Part shown: positions 8,383-17,021 of the stretch, one piece after another
How the letters are laid out: each line of letters opens with the position of its first letter
How positions within the stretch are numbered: position 1 is the stretch's first letter
DNA from: Paraburkholderia fynbosensis
Lineage (GTDB): Bacteria > Pseudomonadota > Gammaproteobacteria > Burkholderiales > Burkholderiaceae
DNA length: 64,000 bases
NCBI RefSeq assembly: GCF_902859935.1
Contig: NZ_CADIKI010000009.1
Location: forward strand, 1 to 64,000
Direction: 5' to 3'
Translations under genes and position numbers: made by a program
The notes under the pieces: generated by a model
Told to the model about the DNA's origin: nothing
What the model saw: only the letters and a program-made list of their open reading frames with translations
Databases searched by the model: none

Positions 8383-9939
8383 TTATGCGGCTTCTGAAAG
8401 CAACGCGTGATACAGATCGGCTTCGCTCAGCGTGTCGGCCTGATATTCGCTCGCCACGCGGCCCTTCTTCATCATCAGAATGCGATCGCAGTTCTGCAGC
8501 AGTTCAGGCAGGTCGTCGCTGATGAGAATGATGCCGATGCCGCGTTGCGAGAGGCGCTGCATGATGCGGTAAATGATGTCCTTCGACCCGACGTCGACGC
8601 CGACAGTCGGCCCATGCAGGATCAACACACGCGGATCGATCGCCAGCCAGCGGCCGATCAGCACGCGTTGCTGGTTGCCGCCCGAGAGCGACTGCACTGG
8701 CTTGTCGATATCGGGCGTCGCAATCTGGAGATCTTTCACCGTCTGTTGCGCAAGTGCTTGCGCGCGCGTGCGGTCGATCTGGCCGAAGCGGTCGCGCAAA
8801 CTGGAGATCATCGCGGTGATGACGTTGTCGCGGATCGGCTTGTCGAGAAAGAGCCCCTCGTTCAGCCGGTCTTCCGGCACATAGCCGATGCGATGATTTT
8901 TCGCATCCGACGGTGTGCGCAAGCGGATGCTTTTCCCATCCAGCCTCACCTGCCCCGACTGCGCGGGCGCCACACCCGCGAGGGCGCGCGCGAGTTCGTT
9001 GCGCCCCGAATCGAGCAGCCCGGTGACGCCGAGAATTTCGCCGCCGTGCAGCGCGAACGACACATCGCTGAACTGGCCGGCGCGCGTGTAACCCTGCACT
9101 TCGAGCACGACGTCCTGCCCAATCGTACCTTCACGATAGCGCTCGTTCGACAAATGGCGTCCCGTCATCAGTTCGCTGATCTGCGCTTTGGTGAATTGCG
9201 CAATGGGCCCTTGCGCCATTTTCTGGCCGTCGCGCAGAACGATCACTTCACCGCCGATCGCGTAGCACTCGTCGAGCTTGTGGCTCACGAACAGCACGGT
9301 GACTCCCTGCGCGCGCAGATTAGCCAGCACGGCGATCAGGTTGTCGACTTCCTTTTGCGTGAGCGACGTGGTGGGCTCGTCCATGATGACGAACTTCGCC
9401 TCGCTGGCGATCGCGCGGGCAATCGCCACCAGTTGCCGCGTGGCGAGCGGCAGTTGCTCGATGAGCGTCGCCTGAAACCCGGCATCGCCGGGCAGGCCGA
9501 CCGCTTCGAGCGCGCGCGCGGCCGTGCGCGCCAGCTCGCGCCGGTCGAACGTGCGGGCGAGCCGGCCCGCGTGCGTCGCCAGCTCCGAGGTCAGGGCGAC
9601 GTTCTCCGCCACGTTCATGTTGGGCAGCAGCGAGAGGTCCTGATAGACGGTCTCGATTCCCGCCGCGAGCGATTCGAGTGCGGAAAGGCGCGCGTGGCGC
9701 ACGCCTTCGATGATCAGTTCGCCTTCGTCATGCGGTTGCGCGCCGGAAATGATCTTGATGAGCGTGCTCTTGCCGCAGCCGTTTTCGCCGAGAAGATGGT
9801 AGATCTGCCCGCGCTCGAACGACAGGCTCACCCCGCGCAACGCGTGCACGCCGGTGAAGCGCTTATGCACGCCCACGACCTGCAGAAACGGCTGAGACGC
9901 GTGGGATTGCGGCTGCGGTGACGGTATGTCCTGGTTCAT
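8383..9939 (-). CDS. ABC sugar importer ATPase, tandem nucleotide-binding domains (CUT2)
   Basis: 518 residues with two ABC domains. The first has Walker A GENGCGKST and Walker B FVIMDEPTTSLT. The second has a degenerate Walker A (GLLDSGRNE), the signature LSGGNQQR, and HGPTVGVDVG where a Walker B DEP is expected. Loss of the second-site acidic residue is noteworthy, although asymmetry is common in RbsA-type proteins. The start was placed at ATG 9939 (MNQDIPS), because the longer reading to 9999 would translate through a perfect 10-bp hairpin at 9959-9982. Confidence 0.88.
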   Translation of the reverse strand: MNQDIPSPQPQSHASQPFLQVVGVHKRFTGVHALRGVSLSFERGQIYHLLGENGCGKSTLIKIISGAQPHDEGELIIEGVRHARLSALESLAAGIETVYQDLSLLPNMNVAENVALTSELATHAGRLARTFDRRELARTAARALEAVGLPGDAGFQATLIEQLPLATRQLVAIARAIASEAKFVIMDEPTTSLTQKEVDNLIAVLANLRAQGVTVLFVSHKLDECYAIGGEVIVLRDGQKMAQGPIAQFTKAQISELMTGRHLSNERYREGTIGQDVVLEVQGYTRAGQFSDVSFALHGGEILGVTGLLDSGRNELARALAGVAPAQSGQVRLDGKSIRLRTPSDAKNHRIGYVPEDRLNEGLFLDKPIRDNVITAMISSLRDRFGQIDRTRAQALAQQTVKDLQIATPDIDKPVQSLSGGNQQRVLIGRWLAIDPRVLILHGPTVGVDVGSKDIIYRIMQRLSQRGIGIILISDDLPELLQNCDRILMMKKGRVASEYQADTLSEADLYHALLSEAA

Positions 9940-9958
9940 GATGGCGAGTGGTGAGTTA

Positions 9959-9982
9959 AGGCGTGTCCGGGTGGACACGCCT
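9959..9982 (-). promoter_or_regulatory. Stem-loop between binding-protein and ATPase genes
   Basis: A perfect 10-bp stem AGGCGTGTCC / GGACACGCCT with a four-base loop and no T-run. Such structures after a binding-protein gene usually protect the upstream mRNA and raise its level over ATPase and permease. That role is inferred here. Confidence 0.6.
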
Positions 9983-10029
9983 CGAAGGAAGTCCCCCAAG
10001 CGCTCAGGGGACGCCGTGGCCGTGACACA

Positions 10030-11034
10030 TCAGAACGGATACTGCTTGTAATTCGACTTGTCGACGTTCACCCAGCCTTGCCCGCGCACGATGATGCCCT
10101 TGCCCGGCCCCTTCGCGACCGTCACCTTCGTGTAGCCTGGAATGCCGAGATCGGCGCCGTTCTCGACCGTTTTTCCGTCGATCAACATTTGCGCGACCTT
10201 GTTCATCGCAATGCCCGCGAGCTTCGGATCCCAGAACGCGATGCCGTTGACGGCGCCGCTTTCGAGGAATTTGCCCGCTTCCGTCGGCAGGCCCGTCCCG
10301 TACACACAGATCTTGCCCTGCATGCCGGCTTCTTCGACCGCCCGGCCGATGCCGATCACGTCGAGCGAAGACGAGCCCTGGAAGCCCTTCAGGTCCGGAT
10401 GCTTGCGCAGCACTTCCTTCGCGACTTCATAGGCGCGCTCGCCGTCGTTATTGGTTTCGAGTTTCGGTTCGACCAGGTTCATCTTCGGATACTTGGCCTT
10501 GGCGTTGCCGATGCCGCCATCGGCCCATTGGACCTGCGAGCGGCTGCCGAGCGAACCGACCAGCACGGCCCACTTGCCGTCGTCGTGCATGCACGACGCG
10601 AGCCGTTCGTTCAGGCCGGCGCCATAGGCGGTGTTGTCGAATGCCTCGATGTCGACCATGGTGTTCTTCGCGTTGTCCGCCTCGTGGGTCACCACCTTGA
10701 TGCCGCGATCCATCGCTTTCTTCAGCGCGGGTTCGAGCGTCGGCGGGTCGTAGGGCACGACGGCGATCGCCGTGACCTTCTTGGCGATCAGGTCTTCGAT
10801 GATCTTCAGCTGCTGCGCCGCATCCGCACGGCCGGGACCGGTCTGATAGGCGGTCACGCCGGGGTTGTCCTTCGCGAATTGCTTGACGCCGTCGTCCATC
10901 CGGTTGAACCAGTTGATGCCGGTCACCTTGACGACCGTGACGATCGTCTCGTTGGTGGCAGCCTGCGCCGCGGCGATCACGCCTACCGTCAGCGCGCCTG
11001 CCGCGAGCGCGGCGCCCAGTCGAGTCAATTTCAT
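10030..11034 (-). CDS. Periplasmic sugar-binding protein (LsrB/RhaS-like) of the CUT2 importer
   Basis: 334 residues with a Sec signal peptide ending AQA-ATNE at about residue 26, then a Peripla_BP_4 fold. ADAAQQLKIIEDLIAKKV and AIAVVPYDPPTL are typical of the LsrB/RhaS/RbsB group. It lies between the two permease genes of the operon and 90 bp before the ATPase. The ligand is likely a pentose or deoxypentose given deoC and the kinase. AI-2 or rhamnose remain possible because those receptors are the closest look-alikes. Confidence 0.85.
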   Translation of the reverse strand: MKLTRLGAALAAGALTVGVIAAAQAATNETIVTVVKVTGINWFNRMDDGVKQFAKDNPGVTAYQTGPGRADAAQQLKIIEDLIAKKVTAIAVVPYDPPTLEPALKKAMDRGIKVVTHEADNAKNTMVDIEAFDNTAYGAGLNERLASCMHDDGKWAVLVGSLGSRSQVQWADGGIGNAKAKYPKMNLVEPKLETNNDGERAYEVAKEVLRKHPDLKGFQGSSSLDVIGIGRAVEEAGMQGKICVYGTGLPTEAGKFLESGAVNGIAFWDPKLAGIAMNKVAQMLIDGKTVENGADLGIPGYTKVTVAKGPGKGIIVRGQGWVNVDKSNYKQYPF

Positions 11035-11146
11035 GCGATGTCTCCTTTATCGTTCGATGTCGCCCCACTCCACCGTCACGGACAATCAGGGCTCGTTGTC
11101 CGTCGTGTACTGAAACCTCGATGATGCTGCGCGTCCGGATAGCGCA

Positions 11147-12178
11147 CTAACGTTTCGGGGCGGCGCCCGAGCCGCCGCCGAAGCCGAAAATCGCCCGCAC
11201 CCGCTCGCCACCCGCAAACGCGAGCGACAGCAACAACAGAAACCCCCACGCGCAATCGCCGAAAAACTGCGACACGCCCATCAGATTGAACAGGCTCGAC
11301 AGAAACTGCAGCACCGTCGCGGCGAAAAACACGCAGATGATGCGGCCATGACCGCCCGCGGGATTCACCCCGCCCATCACTGCAATCAGGATCGCGATCA
11401 GCAGATAGGAATTGCCGTAGTCCCATTTCGCGCTGGACGTATGCGTCACGCTGATCAACCCGGCCAGCGACGCGAGTACGCCGCACATCGTGTAAGTGAT
11501 GATCAGCATGCGCGCGCGCGGAATGCCCGCATAGAACGCCGCTTTGGGATTCGTGCCCATCAGATAGAGACGCAGGCCGAACGGGCTGCGTTTGAGCAAC
11601 CAGCCCAATACGATGACCGCCGCGATGAAGATGCAGAAGGCGATCGGCACCTGAAACACGGTGCCGTTGCCGATATTCGACAACGGGTCGACATAGTCGA
11701 CATGCACCGAGGCACCGTTACTGAGCACCACCGCAAAGCCCGTGAACAGCAACTGCGTGCCGAGTGTGCAGAGAATCGGCGTGAGCCGCAGCCACGCGAT
11801 GACCACGCCGTTCAGCAGCCCGCCGAGCAACCCCATCGTCACGACGATCATGCAGAACAGTGCCGTGTAGAGCGCGGGCGAGTCGTCGCCATTGAGAAAA
11901 CGCGGCACAAGCAGCGCGGCGACCATGCCTGAGAGGTTCGCGAGTCCGACGCCGGACAGGTCGATGCCGCCGTTGCCCGACACCATCGACAGCATGATGC
12001 CGAGTGCGAGCAGGCCGAGTTCGGGCAACTGGCCGCCCATCGACTGCAGGTTGTCGATATCGACGAATTGCCCGCGCGAGAGCCACGTCGCGACCAGCAC
12101 GACGAGCACGTTGACGATCAGCAGAAAATTCAACTGCCGGTCGCCGAACAGTTTTCCAGCGGTGAACAAGGACTTCAT
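11147..12178 (-). CDS. ABC sugar importer permease (CUT2), first permease of the operon
   Basis: 343 residues, polytopic, with the BPD_transp_2 pattern (GNGGIDLSGVGLANLSG; IAVMGGVNPAGGHG). It sits 32 bp after the kinase stop and 112 bp before the binding-protein start. It differs clearly from the permease at 7309-8367, so the pair probably forms a heterodimer. Confidence 0.87.
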   Translation of the reverse strand: MKSLFTAGKLFGDRQLNFLLIVNVLVVLVATWLSRGQFVDIDNLQSMGGQLPELGLLALGIMLSMVSGNGGIDLSGVGLANLSGMVAALLVPRFLNGDDSPALYTALFCMIVVTMGLLGGLLNGVVIAWLRLTPILCTLGTQLLFTGFAVVLSNGASVHVDYVDPLSNIGNGTVFQVPIAFCIFIAAVIVLGWLLKRSPFGLRLYLMGTNPKAAFYAGIPRARMLIITYTMCGVLASLAGLISVTHTSSAKWDYGNSYLLIAILIAVMGGVNPAGGHGRIICVFFAATVLQFLSSLFNLMGVSQFFGDCAWGFLLLLSLAFAGGERVRAIFGFGGGSGAAPKR

Positions 12179-12210
12179 GGTAACGACGATCTCCTTGAAT
12201 CTTCAAACGG

Positions 12211-13173
12211 TCAAGATGACCGGGACAGGTCCGCCGGCTGGTTCAATACGCGCTCGACTTCATCGAGCTTCGGCATGGAAGGCGCCGTGCCCGGGCGCGT
12301 CACCGAGATGCCCGCAAGCGCGCAACCGAAACGCATCGCGGCGATCGCGTCGTCGCCGCGCGCGAGCGCCGCTGCGAAGCCGCCTGTGAAGCCGTCGCCG
12401 GCGCCCGCGGTTTCCACCACGCGGCCACAATGGTAGGCCGGCACGAGGACCGATCGAGTCGCCGAGTGCAGCAGCGCGCCGGCCTCGCCGAGCGTCACGA
12501 TCGCCGCGCCGACACCTTTGGCGAGCAGCACGTCGGCGGCCCGGCGCGCGTCGTCGGCGTTCGCGATCGGCACGCCGGTGAGCGCGGTGGCTTCGGTTTC
12601 GTTCGGGGTAATGTAGTCGCACAGCGGGAAGATGTCGTCGTCGAGCGACATCGCGGGCGCCGGATTGAACACGGTGATCACGCCATGGCGGCGCGCCACA
12701 TCGAGCCCGCGGCGCGCGGCGGCGAGCGGCTGTTCGAGCTGCGTGACGAACACGCTCGCGGCGGCGATGTCCGCTTCGATCGCGTCGACATCGGCGGCAT
12801 TCATGGTGCCGGCCGCGCCGGACGCGACGATGATCGCGTTCATGCCGGTGGTGTCGTCTACGAAAATATGCGCCGCGCCCGTGGGCACGCCGTCGATCAC
12901 CGAGGCGCGCGCCGTGATGCCTTCCCTCGCCCACGTCGCGCGCGCGATCTCACCGAACGCGTCGTTGCCGATGCGGGTGCAGAACACTACCTCGGCGCCC
13001 GCGCGCGCGGCCGCCACGGCCTGATTCGAGCCCTTGCCGCCCGGTCCCATCGCGAACGCCGTGCCCGCGATCGTTTCGCCGATCACGGGCATGCGGGCGG
13101 CGCGAAACGTCAGGTCGGTGACGTAGATCCCGAGAATGACGACGCGTCCGTTCCTGCGCGAAGACGTGTTCAT
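12211..13173 (-). CDS. Ribokinase-family (PfkB) sugar kinase, probable ribokinase or deoxyribokinase
   Basis: 320 residues. The two PfkB signatures are present: GPGGKGSNQAVAAARAG near residue 45 and ETAGAGDGFTGGFAAAL in the C-terminal third, where the Asp is the catalytic base. RbsK-like GTAPSMP closes the nucleotide site. With deoC two genes upstream, phosphorylation of 2-deoxyribose to its 5-phosphate is the simplest reading; ribose is the alternative. ATG 13173 has GGGAGGA 6 bp upstream and overlaps the TGA of a 34-codon ORF by four bases, so its translation is probably coupled to that ORF. Confidence 0.85.
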   Translation of the reverse strand: MNTSSRRNGRVVILGIYVTDLTFRAARMPVIGETIAGTAFAMGPGGKGSNQAVAAARAGAEVVFCTRIGNDAFGEIARATWAREGITARASVIDGVPTGAAHIFVDDTTGMNAIIVASGAAGTMNAADVDAIEADIAAASVFVTQLEQPLAAARRGLDVARRHGVITVFNPAPAMSLDDDIFPLCDYITPNETEATALTGVPIANADDARRAADVLLAKGVGAAIVTLGEAGALLHSATRSVLVPAYHCGRVVETAGAGDGFTGGFAAALARGDDAIAAMRFGCALAGISVTRPGTAPSMPKLDEVERVLNQPADLSRSS

Positions 13174-13274
13174 TCGTATTCCTCCCAGGCGGCTTCGTTC
13201 AGGGAGGTTTCATTCGATGCCCGGCGTGCTCGCAGCACGTCGGCATTCAACTGCAGATCCAGATTCTTCAGCAC
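13170..13274 (-). CDS. 34-residue small protein ORF translationally coupled to the kinase gene
   Basis: GTG at 13274 is preceded at 5 bp by GGAGGAG, the best ribosome binding site of the operon. The frame runs 34 codons and ends in an ATGA overlap with the kinase. The peptide begins MLKNLDLQLNADVLRARRAS and ends EAAWEEYE. It is acidic at the C-terminus, probably helical, with no signal or membrane segment. It may be a small accessory protein or a leader that drives kinase translation. I recognise no family. Confidence 0.55.
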   Translation of the reverse strand: MLKNLDLQLNADVLRARRASNETSLNEAAWEEYE

Positions 13275-13335
13275 GTTGTCTCCTCCATTTTCTGGTTGGC
13301 GTGCGTGTTGTTGATCCGTTCGGTACCGTTGCCCG

Positions 13336-15744
13336 TCAGTCTCCGTACGGTATCCAGATGTTCTTTACCTGCACGGCCTGACGCAGAAACGGCCGGCCTT
13401 CGCTTGCCCGGTCGAACCAGTCGAACTGGCGGCCGTGATCGACGAAGGTGCGCTTCAGATTGCCGACCGACTCGCGCTCCACCAGCGTCGAGTCAGCGGC
13501 CTCGCCAAAGCACCAGACGGCGTCGACATCGTCGTGTCTGGCAAGCGCGGGCAGCAGCGCCGCGCGTTCGCCCGTGACGATGTTCAGCACGCCAGCGGGC
13601 ACATCCGACGTTTCGACGACCTGATAGAAATCAGTGACCGTCAGCGCACACGCCGTGCCCGGCAACACGACCACGCGATTGCCCATCGCCAGCGCGGGCG
13701 CCACCAGTGAAACGAAGCCAAGCAACGGCGCCTCGTCCGGACAGGCGATGCCGATCACGCCGAGCGGCTCGTGCATCGCCAGCGCGACGCCGCGCAGCGG
13801 CGGCGTATGCACGGCGCCGTCGAACTTGTCGGCCCACGCGGCGTAGCTGAACAAACGCGCGACCGACGCGTCCACTTCCGCCCGCGCCGCCGCTTCGGTC
13901 GCGCCATTGCGCACCACCAGTTGCCGCGCGAACTCATCGGCGCGAACGGCAAGGTTCTCGGCCAGATAGAAGAGCACCTGCGCGCGGTTATGCGTGCTCG
14001 CCTGCGACCACTTCTGCGCCGCGCGCGCCGCCTCGACCGCATTGCGAATGTCCTTGCGATTGCCCTCGCCCACTTCGCCCACCGGCGTGCCATCCGGTGC
14101 GCGAACCTCCAACGAGTAGCCGCTATCCGGGCGCACCTGCTTGCCGCCGATAAACAGCTTCGCAGTCCGGTCGATCGATGTGACGATCGATGGGACTTCC
14201 GCCAACGGAGCGCGCATAACGGCACCAGCCGATTGCTCGCCGGGCCGCGCCGCCTGACGCTGCGCAAGATTGCGCCACGCACGCGGTTTCAGGTATTCGT
14301 ATATGCCCTCGCGTCCGCCTTCGCGGCCGTAGCCCGATTCGCGATAGCCGCCGAAGCCGACCGCCGCGTCGAACAGGTTCGTCGCATTGATCCACACGAC
14401 ACCGCATGCAAGGCGCGGCGCGATGTCGAGCGCGCGGCCGATCGTTTCGCTCCAGACGCTCGCGGCCAGCCCATAGCGCGAGTTGTTGGCGAGTGCAACG
14501 GCTTCATCCGGCGTGCGAAAGCTCATCGTCACGAGCACGGGGCCGAAGATTTCTTCCTGCGCGAGCACGCAAGCCGGTGCGACACCGGTCACGAGCGTCG
14601 GTGGATAAAAGCAGCCGCCGGACGGCAGCGAGGTTTCCGGTGATTGCCACACCGCACAGCCTTCGCGCCGCCCGCTTTCCACGAGCGACCGGATACGTTC
14701 CAGTTGCACCGGATCGACGATCGCACCGATATCGATGCTCTTGTCGAGCGACGTGCCCACCCGCAGCGTCGCCATGCGGCGTTTCAGCTTCGCGATGAAG
14801 CGTGCTTCGATTCCCTCCTGCACGAGCAGCCGCGAGCCCGCGCAACAGACCTGCCCCTGGTTGAACCAGATCGCGTCGACCACGCCTTCGACCGCGCCGT
14901 CCAGGTCCGCGTCGTCGAACACGATGAAGGGTGATTTGCCGCCGAGTTCGAGCGTCAATGATTTGCCCGTGCCGGCCGTGGCCGCGCGGATCGAGCGCCC
15001 GACTTCCGTCGAACCGGTGAAAGCGATCTTGTCGACTTGCGGGTGCTCGACGAGCGCGGCACCGGTGCGGCCATCGCCCGTCACGACGTTGAGCACGCCC
15101 GCCGGCAAGCCGGCCCGATGCGCGAGTTCGGCGAACAGCAGCGCGGTCAGCGGCGTGTATTCGGCGGGCTTCAGAACGACGCAATTGCCGGTGGCGATCG
15201 CCGGTGCGATCTTCCACGCGAGCATCAGCAGCGGGAAATTCCACGGCACGATCTGGCCGACCACGCCGAGCGGCGCATAGTCGGCGAATTCGCTCTCCTG
15301 CAACTGCGCCCAACCCGCGTGATGCAGAAAGTGTCTTGCCACAAGAGGGATATCGATGTCGCGTGTTTCGCGAATCGGCTTGCCGTTATCGAGCGCTTCG
15401 AGCACCGCGAACAGCCGGCTGTGACGCTGAACCATGCGCGAGAGCGCATACAGATGCCGTGCGCGCCCCGCGCCGCCCAGCGCGAGCCAGCCCGGCTGCG
15501 CGGCGCGCGCGGCGGCCACGGCCGCGTCGATATCGGCCGCGTCGCCCTGGGCGATGTCCGCGAGCCGGTCGCCCGTCGCGGGCGCGTGCGAGACGAAGCG
15601 CTCCCCGGCGGCGGGCTCATGCCACGCGCCGCCGATGAAATGCCCGAAGCTCGCCTCATGCTGCGCGAGCCATGCGCGCGCGGGTTGATCGTCCTCGGGT
15701 GCGGGACCGTACTCCATCGATGAAAAATACTCGGCTACGCTCAT
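13336..15744 (-). CDS. ALDH16-type aldehyde dehydrogenase with two ALDH domains
   Basis: 802 residues, far longer than an ordinary ALDH (about 490) and the length of the ALDH16 family. The N-terminal domain (about 30-500) is complete: PWNFPLLM, Glu266 in LTLELGGKSP and nucleophile Cys300 in NQGQVCCAGS. The C-terminal half (about 520-802) repeats the coenzyme-domain pattern (EPLGVIGIACPDEAPLLGF) but has no catalytic Cys. It starts 16 bp after deoC, so the natural substrate is probably the acetaldehyde that DeoC releases, oxidised to acetate. The domain layout is visible; the substrate is inferred. Confidence 0.9.
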   Translation of the reverse strand: MSVAEYFSSMEYGPAPEDDQPARAWLAQHEASFGHFIGGAWHEPAAGERFVSHAPATGDRLADIAQGDAADIDAAVAAARAAQPGWLALGGAGRARHLYALSRMVQRHSRLFAVLEALDNGKPIRETRDIDIPLVARHFLHHAGWAQLQESEFADYAPLGVVGQIVPWNFPLLMLAWKIAPAIATGNCVVLKPAEYTPLTALLFAELAHRAGLPAGVLNVVTGDGRTGAALVEHPQVDKIAFTGSTEVGRSIRAATAGTGKSLTLELGGKSPFIVFDDADLDGAVEGVVDAIWFNQGQVCCAGSRLLVQEGIEARFIAKLKRRMATLRVGTSLDKSIDIGAIVDPVQLERIRSLVESGRREGCAVWQSPETSLPSGGCFYPPTLVTGVAPACVLAQEEIFGPVLVTMSFRTPDEAVALANNSRYGLAASVWSETIGRALDIAPRLACGVVWINATNLFDAAVGFGGYRESGYGREGGREGIYEYLKPRAWRNLAQRQAARPGEQSAGAVMRAPLAEVPSIVTSIDRTAKLFIGGKQVRPDSGYSLEVRAPDGTPVGEVGEGNRKDIRNAVEAARAAQKWSQASTHNRAQVLFYLAENLAVRADEFARQLVVRNGATEAAARAEVDASVARLFSYAAWADKFDGAVHTPPLRGVALAMHEPLGVIGIACPDEAPLLGFVSLVAPALAMGNRVVVLPGTACALTVTDFYQVVETSDVPAGVLNIVTGERAALLPALARHDDVDAVWCFGEAADSTLVERESVGNLKRTFVDHGRQFDWFDRASEGRPFLRQAVQVKNIWIPYGD

Positions 15745-15760
15745 GGGATCGGTCTTGGGT

Positions 15761-16771
15761 TCAGGCTACGGGGTGACGGTTGAAAGCGGAGTAACGGCCG
15801 CTCACGTGATGTTCGAGCTGGCGTTCGATATCGGCCAGCAGGCTCGACGCGCCGATCCGGAACAGCTCCGGTTCGAGCCACGGACGGCCCAGTTCTTCTT
15901 TCATCAAAATCTGGTACGACAGCACGGACTTCGCGTTCGACACCCCGCCCGCCGGCTTGAAGCCGATCGGCACGCCGGTGCGCGCTTCATATTCGCGGAT
16001 CATGCGCACCATCACGAGCGAGACGTCGAGCGTCGCGTTGACGCCTTCCTTGCCGGTCGAGGTCTTGATGAAATCGGCGCCGGCCATCATGCAGACCATC
16101 GATGCGCGGGCGACGTTGGACAGCGTGCGGATGTCGCCGGTGGCCAGAATCGTCTTCAGATGCGCCGGCCCGCAGGCCGCCCGGAAATCGCGCACTTCGT
16201 CATAGAGCGCCTGCCAGTTGCCGGTCAGCACATATTCGCGGGTCACGACTATGTCGATTTCCATTGCGCCGTCCGCCACCGACGCCTCGATCTCCTTGAG
16301 CTTCAGCGGGTGCGGAATCAGGCCCGCGGGAAAACCGGTCGATACCGCCGCGACCGGAATGCCGCTGCCCCGCAAGGCATCGACCGCCGCCGCGACAAAG
16401 CGGTGATACACACAGACCGCACCCGTGGTGATGCCATGCGGCGCGATGCCGAGCGCTTCGAGCAGATCGGCGCGCACCGGCTGGCGCGCTTTCGCGCACA
16501 GGCGGCGCACGCGGCCTTCGGTGTCGTCGCCGTTCAGCGTCGTCAGGTCGATGCAGGTGACGGCCTTCAACAGCCACGCGGCCTGCGCATCCTTCTTGAC
16601 GGTGCGGCGCGTGGCCAGCGTGGCCGTGCGCCGTTCCACCGCGGACTGGTTGACGCGCAATCCGTCCAGCCATGACGCGTCGAACGGCGTGCCCGGATTG
16701 CGCACCGGATGGATGAGCGGCGCGCCGCGCAGCGCGACGACCGACGAAGACAACGAAGGAGCTTCAGGCAT
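15761..16771 (-). CDS. deoC: Deoxyribose-phosphate aldolase
   Basis: 336 residues, the long form that resembles animal DERA rather than the short E. coli enzyme. It cleaves 2-deoxyribose 5-phosphate to glyceraldehyde 3-phosphate and acetaldehyde. Catalytic lysines are in LKTILATGD, DFIKTSTGK (Schiff base) and GFKPAGGV. As first gene of the leftward operon it defines the pathway as deoxypentose or nucleoside-sugar catabolism. A separate ABC importer is transcribed divergently from 17022. Confidence 0.95.
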   Translation of the reverse strand: MPEAPSLSSSVVALRGAPLIHPVRNPGTPFDASWLDGLRVNQSAVERRTATLATRRTVKKDAQAAWLLKAVTCIDLTTLNGDDTEGRVRRLCAKARQPVRADLLEALGIAPHGITTGAVCVYHRFVAAAVDALRGSGIPVAAVSTGFPAGLIPHPLKLKEIEASVADGAMEIDIVVTREYVLTGNWQALYDEVRDFRAACGPAHLKTILATGDIRTLSNVARASMVCMMAGADFIKTSTGKEGVNATLDVSLVMVRMIREYEARTGVPIGFKPAGGVSNAKSVLSYQILMKEELGRPWLEPELFRIGASSLLADIERQLEHHVSGRYSAFNRHPVA

Positions 16772-16828
16772 GGGACATCCGGAAATTTGGCGCGGCGCAC
16801 AACAGCCGCCGACAATTTGTTCGCACTT

Positions 16829-16873
16829 ATGCTACAACGATTGATAGAATCATAACAAGCATTACGACGTAAT
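16829..16873 (-). promoter_or_regulatory. Candidate promoter and operator of the deoC operon
   Basis: Read leftward, TTGTTA (complement of 16853-16858) and TAGCAT (complement of 16829-16834) are spaced 18 bp. Directly upstream is a perfect 13-bp palindrome ATTACG-A-CGTAAT (16861-16873). It lies between the divergent deoC and importer genes, a natural operator position for DeoR-type or LacI-type control. Confidence 0.45.
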
Positions 16874-17021
16874 CTTCACATAAGCAGGCGCTTAAGGGCG
16901 TGAAAGGGCGATGAATGTGATTGACGCACCAAATTCATGATGCGAGGATCACAACATCGGCTGTGACCGGCGCGCTGCGCACAGAAAAAATTTCGTCGCA
17001 TCGACGAAGGAGACAAGCCAG

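Noticed and set aside
8407..9921. 504-codon frame antisense to the ABC ATPase
   Set aside because: Mirror of a conserved ATPase; no ribosome binding site or family pattern.
9940..9999. N-terminal extension of the ABC ATPase
   Set aside because: It would translate a perfect hairpin and adds non-conserved residues.
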